Below, piece after piece: positions 10,801-18,730 of a stretch of 64,000 bases of DNA. Below the pieces are notes generated by a model. The model was given only the letters and a program-made list of their open reading frames with translations. It had not been told where the DNA came from and made no database searches. A program made the translations under genes and the position numbers. This DNA comes from Curvibacter lanceolatus ATCC 14669 (GTDB lineage: Bacteria > Pseudomonadota > Gammaproteobacteria > Burkholderiales > Burkholderiaceae_C). Numbering within the stretch: position 1 is the stretch's first letter; each line of letters opens with the position of its first letter. The stretch covers positions 157,463-221,462 of the forward strand of contig NZ_KB906258.1 in NCBI RefSeq assembly GCF_000381265.1, in the 5' to 3' direction.

Positions 10801-12900
10801 TCAGCCGCCCGCCAGCGGCAGCGCGGCCCGCGTGACCACCACCTGGTTGCGCCCGCCGCGCTTGGCCTGGTAGCAGGCCATGTCGGCCGCATGCAGCACC
10901 GCGGCCACGTCGGGGTAAGGGTGGTGCTGAGGGCCCAGCTCGATCAGGCCGATGCTGCAGCCGATGGCATGGGCCTGGGTGCCCTGCTCGATCGGCAGGG
11001 CGATCGGCAAGGCTTCAATGTGGCTGCGCAAGGCCTCGGCGATCTGGCTGGCGCGCTCCAGCGAGCAGCCCGGCAGCAGCAGCGCAAACTCATCCCCGCC
11101 CAGACGCCCCACCGTGTCGGTCTGGCGCACCAGGCCCTCCATGACCCGGGCCACCTGGCGCAGCACCTGGTCGCCCGCGGCGTGGCCGGCCTGGTCATTG
11201 ACGGCCTTGAAGTGGTCCAGGTCGACAAACAGCACACAGCCCCCAGCCTCAGCCACCTCACCCGCCTCGTCTCGCGACAGGGCCGCGGGGCCGGCCTGAA
11301 CTCGATGCTGCAACTGCAGCAGCAGCCGGTGCTCCAGCTCGCGCCGATTGACCAGACCGGTCAGGCTGTCGTGGCTGGCGCTCCAGGACAAGGCGCGGCG
11401 CGCCTCGCGCTCGGCGGTGATGTCGTCAAAGATCCAGATCGTGCCGCCCTCGGGGTCACCCGGCACCACGCCGCGGCCCAACATGTGCACCCAGAAATCG
11501 TGGCCGTCCTTGCGCCGGAACACCAGCTCGCCGTCAAAAAAGCCCTGGCTGCCGAACTGTTCGCGCACCTGGCGGCCCAGTTCCTCGTAGGCGGCATCGC
11601 TGGGGTAGAGCAGGCGGGCCGGCTGGCCATGCAGTTCGCCGGGGCCATAGCCCATCATGGCGCTGGCCCGGTGGCTCAACAGCTCCAGCGTGCGGTGACG
11701 CGTCACCACAATGCCCACCGAAGCGTGCTCCAGGATGGCCTGCAGCTGCCCCACCATCACGCGCAGGCTTTGCTGTTCGCGCTCTTGCGCCATGGCCACC
11801 TGGCGCAACATGGACACCAGTTCCCCCAGCTCCCCGCCCACCTGCGGCCAGTTGCTCTTGGCCGGCAGCGAGCGGTCCAGCACCTGGTGCATGCGCTGCA
11901 GCACCTCACTGATCGGCCGTGTCAGCCACAGAATCAGCCAGCCGCCCAACGCGGCGCACACCAGGGCCACGCCAGCGGTCAACCACCAGGCCCAGCGCCC
12001 CACCTCCTGGTAGGGTGCCAGGGCTTGCTGCAGTGGCGTGACGCGGGCCACACCCCACGGGGCCACCGACAGGCCGGCCAGGCTGCTCAGGTGGTAGGCA
12101 CCCTGTTGGCCCAGCGCCTCGGGGGCCATGCCGCTGCCCTGCGTTTTCCAACGTGGCAACAGCTCTGCCAGGCCCGGTTCGTCATGGGCCTGCCCCAACA
12201 GGCGTGAAGGGCTGGGGTGGGACAGCAACACCCCTTGCGCATTGAAGACCATCACCGCCACCCCCTCCAGCGAGGCACGGGTGAGCTGGGGCGGCAGAAG
12301 CTGGGAGGAATACAGAGACACGCCCCCCACCAACACCGCCTGGATCTGGCCACTGCTGCTTTTCAAAGGCTGTGCCAGCAGGACCAACGGCTTTTCGTCA
12401 GGCCAGCGCCCCACGGGGGCCCACACATGGGCCTGCCCATCGGCCAGCGATTGCAGACGGACCTGCTCCACCGCCGTGTCCAGCGAGTCGGGCAACGCTG
12501 CGGCTTTCGCATGGCGCAACACCGGCACCCCATCGGCGCGGGCCAGATCCAGAAAATCGAAGACAGGAAAGGCCTGGCGCTGTTGCGCCCAGAGCGTGGG
12601 CAGACTGGTGGGGTGCTGCAGCCGTTCAAGACTCACCTCCTGACCCAGTTGGACCAGCAGGGCCTCGATGTTCTGCAATCGGGCATCGAGCAGAGCGGCC
12701 AGCAACTGCACCTCCTGAGCCTGCTGGCGGCTGGCGCTGCCCAGGGCCTCGTGCTCACTGGCCTGGAGGATGAAGAAGACCGACACCGCGCTGGCCAGCC
12801 AGCCCGACAGCACGGCCACCACCACCACCCGCAGCTTGAGCGTGTCGGTGGCCCGATGCAGCCCTGCGCCCAGGCGCCGCGCCCAGCGTGTCCATGTCAC
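10801..12900 (-). CDS. Membrane-bound diguanylate cyclase (sensor, HAMP, PAS, GGDEF)
   Basis: 699 aa from GTG 12900, chosen because GGAGG lies 9 nt upstream; the frame stays open to a TTG at 12954. A membrane segment (about 27-48) precedes a periplasmic sensor domain. A second membrane segment near 310-335 leads to HAMP, PAS (about 410-510) and GGDEF with an intact GRLGGDEF active site. No EAL domain. Predicted to make c-di-GMP in response to an extracellular signal. It converges with xdhB (32 bp between stops) and is probably unrelated to purine use. Confidence 0.9.
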   Translation of the reverse strand: MTWTRWARRLGAGLHRATDTLKLRVVVVAVLSGWLASAVSVFFILQASEHEALGSASRQQAQEVQLLAALLDARLQNIEALLVQLGQEVSLERLQHPTSLPTLWAQQRQAFPVFDFLDLARADGVPVLRHAKAAALPDSLDTAVEQVRLQSLADGQAHVWAPVGRWPDEKPLVLLAQPLKSSSGQIQAVLVGGVSLYSSQLLPPQLTRASLEGVAVMVFNAQGVLLSHPSPSRLLGQAHDEPGLAELLPRWKTQGSGMAPEALGQQGAYHLSSLAGLSVAPWGVARVTPLQQALAPYQEVGRWAWWLTAGVALVCAALGGWLILWLTRPISEVLQRMHQVLDRSLPAKSNWPQVGGELGELVSMLRQVAMAQEREQQSLRVMVGQLQAILEHASVGIVVTRHRTLELLSHRASAMMGYGPGELHGQPARLLYPSDAAYEELGRQVREQFGSQGFFDGELVFRRKDGHDFWVHMLGRGVVPGDPEGGTIWIFDDITAEREARRALSWSASHDSLTGLVNRRELEHRLLLQLQHRVQAGPAALSRDEAGEVAEAGGCVLFVDLDHFKAVNDQAGHAAGDQVLRQVARVMEGLVRQTDTVGRLGGDEFALLLPGCSLERASQIAEALRSHIEALPIALPIEQGTQAHAIGCSIGLIELGPQHHPYPDVAAVLHAADMACYQAKRGGRNQVVVTRAALPLAGG

Positions 12901-13005
12901 AGCCGCAGGCCTCCAGCCACAGCAGCGCCTGTCTTGACACACACCCAGCAGCAATCAGGACGAGACACCGGCAAAAAGCACTTCCGCATTTGTAACAATG
13001 CGCTG

Positions 13006-13034
13006 ACTATAAGGAGTTGCGCCCGGCACAACCA
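13006..13034 (-). promoter_or_regulatory. Putative sigma-70 promoter of the diguanylate cyclase gene
   Basis: Minus strand: -35 TGGTTG (13029-13034), 17-bp spacer, -10 TATAGT (13006-13011), about 105 bp upstream of the GTG start at 12900. Sequence reading only. Confidence 0.35.
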
Positions 13035-13086
13035 GACGCTCTAGGGACAACCCCTAGCGGCGGCCCGAACCCGGGCCGGGGCCGCC

Positions 13087-13710
13087 TCAGCCGCCGGCCA
13101 GGCTTTGCAGACCGCTGGGGTCGAGCAAGGTGAGGTTGCGCCCGGAGCCCGCGATCAGGCTGCGCTCACGCAGGTGGCGCAACACGCGCGACAGGGTTTC
13201 GGGGGCGATGCCCAGTTCGGCGGCGATCAGGCGCTTGCGCTGGTTCAGCAGCACGTTCACCACGCCCTGGCTGGCCTGCTCGGCATGGTTGAGCAGCCAG
13301 CGGGCGCAGCGCGCCTCGGCGTCCATGGCCAGGCGGCTCACGGCCAGTTCGGTCTGCTGGCGCTGGGAGCGCGACACATCCTGCAGCAGCTTGCGGGCCG
13401 GCGGCGCCAGGGTGGCCAGCGTGCGTTGAAAGGCTGGCAGCGGCATGCGGCGCACGATGACGGGGGTGTCGCTCATGGCGTCCACCACCTCGGGCAGGCC
13501 GAGCACAGCGGAGGCGGCCTCCAGCCAGAACGGCCCTTCGACCACGCCCAGCTGATGGCTCATTTCGGTGCCGTCGTACAGGCCGAGCACCACACGACCC
13601 GAATCGATGAAGTGCACCCAGGGTGAGGTGGTCTGGCGCGCGAGCAAGACCTGACCCGGGGGGACAACCTCGTGTTCGAGGGACAAACCGAAATACTCAG
13701 AGGGCAACAT
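13087..13710 (-). CDS. Crp/Fnr family transcriptional regulator
   Basis: 207 aa. Cyclic-nucleotide-binding-type beta barrel (1-110: VHFIDSGRVVLGLYDG) followed by a Crp-type helix-turn-helix (about 160-190: IAAELGIAPETLSRVLRHLRE). There are no N-terminal cysteines, so it is not an Fe-S FNR sensor. The effector is unknown. It lies 119 bp after the GMC/AKR fusion on the same strand and could be cotranscribed, but the gap allows its own promoter. Confidence 0.88.
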   Translation of the reverse strand: MLPSEYFGLSLEHEVVPPGQVLLARQTTSPWVHFIDSGRVVLGLYDGTEMSHQLGVVEGPFWLEAASAVLGLPEVVDAMSDTPVIVRRMPLPAFQRTLATLAPPARKLLQDVSRSQRQQTELAVSRLAMDAEARCARWLLNHAEQASQGVVNVLLNQRKRLIAAELGIAPETLSRVLRHLRERSLIAGSGRNLTLLDPSGLQSLAGG

Positions 13711-13829
13711 GGAAGCGACTTTGCCCGACCCGCCAGCGCCCGATATTGAGGCATGTCAAAGGGCCTGACTGCGCCGCAGCCCGCCGTCACACGGTCTTGA
13801 CCCGACCCCATGTCGCGCGAGGCGCGGGC

Positions 13830-16319
13830 TCAGGCCCCCAGCCGGGCCAGCGCCGCCACGCGCTGGATCTGGCGGGTCGAGACCAGAATGGCACCCTCCG
13901 GGTTGCGTAGCAGCGCCTGGCCCAGGCGCTGCTCCACCGTCAAGCCCGCTGCGCCAGGATCGGCCAGGTAGCCATAGGTGAGTTGCAAGGGCCGACCGGC
14001 GGCCAGCACCACGTCCGCCTGATGCTGGGTCAGGCTGTCGCGCACCTGCACCACCGGGCACAAGGCCCCATGGGTGGCCAGCATGGCCGCGACGGCTGGC
14101 GCCTCGCCCGCAACGCCCCAGGCGCCGATCTGCCCCTGGGCCTGCAGGCCTTGCAGCCACTGCTGCCATTCATCGCAAGCGATCTGGGCGGCCACAGGTT
14201 CATGCAGCAACAGCAGGTCGACCCGCTCACGCCGCAAGCGGCGCAGGCTGGCCTCGAAGCTGAGCCGGGCCCGCTGCACCGAGCCCTCAGCCACGGCCCG
14301 GTTCAACACAGGCAGCACCTTGCCCAGCAGCTTGCGGGCATACAGGTCCGGGATGCTGGCCCGTGCGCCGGCCGGGGCATACAGGCCCACCTTGGTGGTC
14401 AAGGTGATGCGCTGCGCCAATTCGCTCGGCAAAGCGCCCAGCGAGGCTTCGGCCACGCCATTGCCGTACAGGGGCGAGGTATCGACATGGCTGAAACCGG
14501 CCTCGATCGCCGCCCGCAGCAGGGCTTGCCGGTCGGCTTCACGGGCCAGGTGGTGCAGGCTGGCGGTGCCGAAAACCAGGCGGCTGAGCCGCAAGCCGGT
14601 ACCGGGCAAGGTGATCTGGCGCATGGGTTCCGTCCTGTCAGAAGCCGCCCGGGCGGCGAAGGGAGATGGGGCTGGGCCAGGCGCCCGCAGCAGGTCGCCC
14701 AGGTGGCTGGCCAGGCGCAGACCCAGGGCCACGGCCAGCAAGGTGGGATTGGCTTCGCCCGAGGTGCTGAACACGCTGCTGGAGGCAATGTGCAGGTTGT
14801 CCACGCCGTGCACCCGGGCGTGGCCATCCACCACCCCCTGGGCGGGGTCCGCACTCATGCGGGTGGTGCCGATCTGATGAAAGCCATCGGATGCCTGCTC
14901 GAACACATGGGCTGCACGTTCAGCCTCGGGGCGCTCGTAGACCAGATGCCCCAGGCCGGCCGCTCTCAAATCCTGGTCGAGCAGCGCATGGGCGCGCAGC
15001 ACGGAATCGATGTCTTGCGGTTGGTAGCGGAAATCAATCTGGAGGTCCCCCTGGTCGTTGCGCAGCGTGACCCGGCTGTCGGCATGGGGCACCTGCTCCG
15101 CGTGGTAATCCAGGGCGTAGGTGCCACCGGCGTTGCGCAACACGAAACCCGGCTTGCGCACCTTGGACAGGTAGCGGTGGCGCAGGATGTCGATCACATC
15201 CAGGGCGGCCCGCCAGGGCCGGCGCACGATGTTCAGGCCATGGGCCCACCAGCGATGAGGCGGCGGACCGATGTGTTTGAGGCGCATGGCCTCCGCCACC
15301 AAGCGACGGCCGATGGGTGCGATCGCCAGACCCATGAATACCGCCGAGAGCGTGGGATTGCGGTGGCTGGCGTCGTAGAACGGCGGGTTGTCAATGTAGA
15401 ACGAGGTGTTGAGCAGGCCTTGTTCGCACTGGGTGGCGGCGCTGGGGGTCAGCCGTCGGCGCACATAGGTGCCGCAGGCGTCGCGGCTGAAGTCGAGCCA
15501 GCGCACGTCCTCGGGGTGGGCAAGCACCAGACGGGCGATGCTGCCCATGATGTGCCCCATGTAGTAACGGCCTAGCGGCCCATCCGGTCCACCGAACAGC
15601 GCCGGGTGTTGGCGCTGCGCCTGCAGCAGCAGACGCGTCACGCCCAGCGCGCCCCCCGCGAGCACCACGTGGCGGGCGTGCACGCGGAGGTCCTGCCCCC
15701 GGTGCTTGACCTGAACGCTTTCGAGGTGGTCGCCGCTGGCACTGAAGCCAAGGGCCTCCACCCGAGCGTCGAACAGCAGGTCCAGGCCGGACACCGTGAG
15801 GGCCTGCTGGCCCAGGCTGCCGATCAGGCGCGGTTGATGGGACCAACGCTCCAGTTGGGTCAGTTCGAAGCGGGACAGCTGCCGCACCGGGCCCTGGGCC
15901 TCAGGCGGCAGAGGGCGTCGGAATTCGGCGGAGCCGCAATCCACACAACGCGCTGCCGCCTCGTACCAAGGCTGCACCTCCGACCAGGTCAAGGGCCAGG
16001 CCACACCGGGCACCTGGCCCCGAGGCTCGAAGTCATGCGCCTCGAACGGAACACAGCGGCCGCCCCAGAGCCAGGTGGTGCCCGCCAGGCCGGTGTGGGT
16101 GGCCAGCGCCAGCGGGGCGTGGTGCTGGGGACGCACCAGGCTGGAGCCGCTCCAGTCGGGCGCCGATTCGCCGGGGTCCTGGCGGCCGGCCTCAAGAACC
16201 AGGACACGCAGTCCACGCGCCTGGGCGGCCAGGGCCAGCGAGAGGCCCACCGGCCCGGCCCCCACCACGCAAAGGTCATACAGATCGGCCTCTTGGGGGG
16301 GCTGTTGCAGCACGCTCAT
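13830..16319 (-). CDS. Fused GMC-type FAD oxidoreductase and aldo/keto reductase
   Basis: 829 aa from ATG 16319. Residues 1-565 are a GMC oxidoreductase: FAD-binding CVVGAGPVGLSLALAAQARG near the N terminus, and the C-terminal signature HQIGTTRMS...DNLHIASSSVFSTSGEANP. From residue 566 (an internal Met at 14624, MRQITLPGTGLRLSRLVFG) an aldo/keto reductase of about 264 aa follows, with VDTSPLYGNG (Asp, Tyr), TTKVG (Lys) and LLLHEP (His) as the tetrad. No stop separates the halves. The Met could be an internal start of a second protein. It lies 13 bp downstream of a glycosyltransferase gene on the same strand, hinting at sugar or glycan modification. Substrate unknown. Confidence 0.82.
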   Translation of the reverse strand: MSVLQQPPQEADLYDLCVVGAGPVGLSLALAAQARGLRVLVLEAGRQDPGESAPDWSGSSLVRPQHHAPLALATHTGLAGTTWLWGGRCVPFEAHDFEPRGQVPGVAWPLTWSEVQPWYEAAARCVDCGSAEFRRPLPPEAQGPVRQLSRFELTQLERWSHQPRLIGSLGQQALTVSGLDLLFDARVEALGFSASGDHLESVQVKHRGQDLRVHARHVVLAGGALGVTRLLLQAQRQHPALFGGPDGPLGRYYMGHIMGSIARLVLAHPEDVRWLDFSRDACGTYVRRRLTPSAATQCEQGLLNTSFYIDNPPFYDASHRNPTLSAVFMGLAIAPIGRRLVAEAMRLKHIGPPPHRWWAHGLNIVRRPWRAALDVIDILRHRYLSKVRKPGFVLRNAGGTYALDYHAEQVPHADSRVTLRNDQGDLQIDFRYQPQDIDSVLRAHALLDQDLRAAGLGHLVYERPEAERAAHVFEQASDGFHQIGTTRMSADPAQGVVDGHARVHGVDNLHIASSSVFSTSGEANPTLLAVALGLRLASHLGDLLRAPGPAPSPFAARAASDRTEPMRQITLPGTGLRLSRLVFGTASLHHLAREADRQALLRAAIEAGFSHVDTSPLYGNGVAEASLGALPSELAQRITLTTKVGLYAPAGARASIPDLYARKLLGKVLPVLNRAVAEGSVQRARLSFEASLRRLRRERVDLLLLHEPVAAQIACDEWQQWLQGLQAQGQIGAWGVAGEAPAVAAMLATHGALCPVVQVRDSLTQHQADVVLAAGRPLQLTYGYLADPGAAGLTVEQRLGQALLRNPEGAILVSTRQIQRVAALARLGA

Positions 16320-16332
16320 GGTCGACCCGGGC

Positions 16333-17274
16333 TCAGTGACGGCTGTCGGGCTGGCGCAGCACAAAGCGCTTGAGGCGCTGCATCTGCCAATCCCGCAGGT
16401 AGCGGCGGAACTCGGGGTTCTCATAGCGAGGCAAGCCCTTCAGCGCCGACCAGAAGTAACTGAAAATCATCAGCAGACCACCGATCACCACCGGCTTCTC
16501 GCGCATGCGGTTCAGGCCCGCAGCAATCGCATACAAGGGGTGATAGCCCATGTACCAATTGCCCCGGCCCCAGCGCAGTCGACCCTCATAAATGTGTTTG
16601 TCCGACGAGCCCATGATGCGGTGGTGCCACAGCCAGGCCTGGGGGTCATAGAACGACTCGGTCTCCCAGCCTTTCATCCAGGCCATGTGCACGTCGATGC
16701 CATCCCAGGACAGGTGCTGCACAAACCCCCCGATGGCCTCGAAGGCCTCGCGGCGGTACAGCTTGAACTGACCCGCAACCTGCTCGGCAATGTGGCTTTC
16801 CTCGATGTAGCGGCCATGCTCAAAACGGAACACCTTGCCCGACACCGCGGCCAGGCGCGGGTTGGCCTCCAGCCGTTGCAGCATGTGTTCGATGTAGTGC
16901 GGGCCAAAGGACATGTCACCGTCCAGCTTCACGATGAAGGCGTAATCCTGATGCTGGAGGTGCTCCATGCCGAAGTTGAAAGCCGCCACCACACCGCCGC
17001 CGAGCTTGCGAAAGCCGCGGTTCTGACGTGGCACCAGCCGGATGAAGGGGTAGCGTTCGGCATACTCGCGCACGATGTCGGGGGTCTCGTCGGAGGATCC
17101 GTCGTCCACCAGGATCCACTCCACAGGGCGGCAGGTCTGAGCCACCATGGCGTCCATGGTCAGGCGCAGGTACTGGGCCTCGTCCCGCACCGGCGAAATG
17201 ACCACCATCGGAACCACACGGGGGTTGAGGGCGGGGGGTGCCTCCACGGGCTCCAACTTGAAATCGGATGTCAT
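16333..17274 (-). CDS. Glycosyltransferase family 2
   Basis: 313 aa from ATG 17274 (MTSDFKLEP). GT-A fold motifs: VVISPVRDEAQYL, WILVDDGSSDET and the metal/nucleotide-sugar DGD (VKLDGDMSFGPHYIEHML). It ends with a basic tail and has no clear membrane segment, so it is probably cytosolic or peripheral. First gene of a two-gene unit with the GMC/AKR fusion, suggesting synthesis or modification of a surface sugar or glycoconjugate. Acceptor unknown. Confidence 0.87.
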   Translation of the reverse strand: MTSDFKLEPVEAPPALNPRVVPMVVISPVRDEAQYLRLTMDAMVAQTCRPVEWILVDDGSSDETPDIVREYAERYPFIRLVPRQNRGFRKLGGGVVAAFNFGMEHLQHQDYAFIVKLDGDMSFGPHYIEHMLQRLEANPRLAAVSGKVFRFEHGRYIEESHIAEQVAGQFKLYRREAFEAIGGFVQHLSWDGIDVHMAWMKGWETESFYDPQAWLWHHRIMGSSDKHIYEGRLRWGRGNWYMGYHPLYAIAAGLNRMREKPVVIGGLLMIFSYFWSALKGLPRYENPEFRRYLRDWQMQRLKRFVLRQPDSRH

Positions 17275-17499
17275 CTCGGAATGCTTGAGTTGAGTGAGGC
17301 AGAGGTCAGACGAGGGCGGTCGATCGGCGCCTGAAGGCCGGTCGAGGGCAGGGCCACCCGACAGGCTGAAGGCCCTGCATTTTACAGTTTGCAACAATAT
17401 GGGACGCCCAAGCGCCAGCCCAGGAGAGGAAGCAAATCACGAAACAAGGGATCGGTGCCCCATGCACCGACCAAACCTGATCCATCCTGGCCCCCATCC

Positions 17500-17739
17500 A
17501 TGCCCGTCAACCCAGAATCCACCACCGTCCTCACGCCACTGCTGCAAGGCCGCCAGCAGATCGCCCGCCTGCAGGCCGCCCTGGCCCAGGCCGGCCTGAA
17601 CCTGCGCCCGCCGCCGCCCGAGCCACAGACCTGCTGCGGGCGCGGTTGCAACGGTTGCGTGTGGGAGGGCTTCTACGCCGCGCTCGACTTCTGGCGCGAG
17701 GATGCCGAGGCCTTGCTCGCCGGCTCAGTGAACAGCTGA
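17500..17739 (+). CDS. Small oxidoreductase-like domain protein
   Basis: 79 aa from ATG 17500. Contains the short Cys-rich motif CCGRGCNGCVWEGFYAALDFW, typical of the oxidoreductase-like N-terminal family of small bacterial proteins. Biochemical role unknown; the cysteines could bind metal. Its last 67 bp overlap the 3' end of the convergent LysR gene, so the two transcripts are antisense there. Confidence 0.72.
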   Translation: MPVNPESTTVLTPLLQGRQQIARLQAALAQAGLNLRPPPPEPQTCCGRGCNGCVWEGFYAALDFWREDAEALLAGSVNS

Positions 17740-18623
17740 AGAATCAGGCCGCGCAGCCAGGCCAGGCCCGGGTCGGCCTCGAAGCGGGCGCTCCAGTGCA
17801 GCGCCACGTCGAAGTCGCGCAGGGCAAACGCCGGCTCGACCAGGGCGCAGCCCCCCTGCCCCGCAAAGCCCAGCGCGATGCTGCGCGGCATCAGCACCGC
17901 CAGGTCGGTGGAACGCACGATGGAGGGCAGCACCATGAAGTGCTCGGTGGTCAGGCGCACCCGTGCTTCGAGCTTGAGCAGTTGCAGGATGCGCAAGGGG
18001 TTGGTGTGCGTGCGCACGGCCACAAACTCCAGTTGCTGCAGCTCGTCCAGCAGCGCCTGCGGGCTGCGCTTGCGCCGCGTGAAGGGGTGGCCGGCGCGCA
18101 GCAGCACGATGTAACGGTCGCTCAGCATCACCGCCTGGCGCGTGTCCTTCACGCTGGGCAGAAAGCCGAACGCCAGGTCGATGCGCCCCTCATCCAGGGC
18201 CTGGGCGATGGCGTCGGCGGGCAGCGGGCGGGTTTCGATGCGGATGCCCGGGGCCCGCGCCTGCACCGCGGCCATCAACTCGGGCAGGAAGCGCGCCTCG
18301 CCGATGTCGCTCATGTGGATGCGAAAGCTGCGCTGTGACTCGGCGGGGTCGAAGCGCTCGCTTTCATTGAGGGCCGCCTCCATCAGGCTCAAAGCCGCCT
18401 GCACTGCGCGCGCCAGGCGCTCGGCCCGCGGCGTGGGGGCCACGCCCCCTGGGGCCCGCACAAACAGCGCGTCCTTCAACAGCAGGCGCAAGCGGGTCAG
18501 GCCCTGGCTGGCGGCGGGCTGGGTCAGGCCCAGGGCCTCGGCCGCCCGGCTCACGCTGCGGGCACGGTAGACCGCGTCGAACAGACGCAGCAGGTTGAGG
18601 TCGATGTCGTGCAGCTTGAGCAT
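17673..18623 (-). CDS. LysR family transcriptional regulator, divergent from the indolepyruvate oxidoreductase genes
   Basis: 316 aa. N-terminal helix-turn-helix (SVSRAAEALGLTQPAASQGLTRLR, split around residues 23-46) and LysR substrate-binding domain. It lies 107 bp from the divergent GTG start at 18731, with a 17-bp perfect palindrome between. It therefore probably controls the iorAB-like pair, perhaps in response to an aromatic amino-acid derivative (inferred). Its 3' end overlaps the small gene at 17500-17739. Confidence 0.9.
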   Translation of the reverse strand: MLKLHDIDLNLLRLFDAVYRARSVSRAAEALGLTQPAASQGLTRLRLLLKDALFVRAPGGVAPTPRAERLARAVQAALSLMEAALNESERFDPAESQRSFRIHMSDIGEARFLPELMAAVQARAPGIRIETRPLPADAIAQALDEGRIDLAFGFLPSVKDTRQAVMLSDRYIVLLRAGHPFTRRKRSPQALLDELQQLEFVAVRTHTNPLRILQLLKLEARVRLTTEHFMVLPSIVRSTDLAVLMPRSIALGFAGQGGCALVEPAFALRDFDVALHWSARFEADPGLAWLRGLILQLFTEPASKASASSRQKSSAA

Positions 18624-18639
18624 GGTCTGGCGCGCCTTT

Positions 18640-18656
18640 CATGCATTCAATGCATG
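18640..18656. promoter_or_regulatory. Perfect 17-bp palindrome, likely LysR operator
   Basis: CATGCATTCAATGCATG is a perfect inverted repeat around a central C. It contains a T-N11-A core (TGCATTCAATGCA), the classic LysR-binding geometry. It is 17 bp from the LysR start and 75 bp from the iorA-like start. Confidence 0.65.
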
Positions 18657-18730
18657 CCACTTAGTTGCTTCATTTTATTGATGGATATTGCCAGCCTGCC
18701 GATGATGCCCAGCAACAAGGAGACAGCACG

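Noticed and set aside
13087..13710. Oxygen-sensing FNR protein
   Set aside because: No N-terminal cysteines for an Fe-S cluster; called only a Crp/Fnr family regulator.
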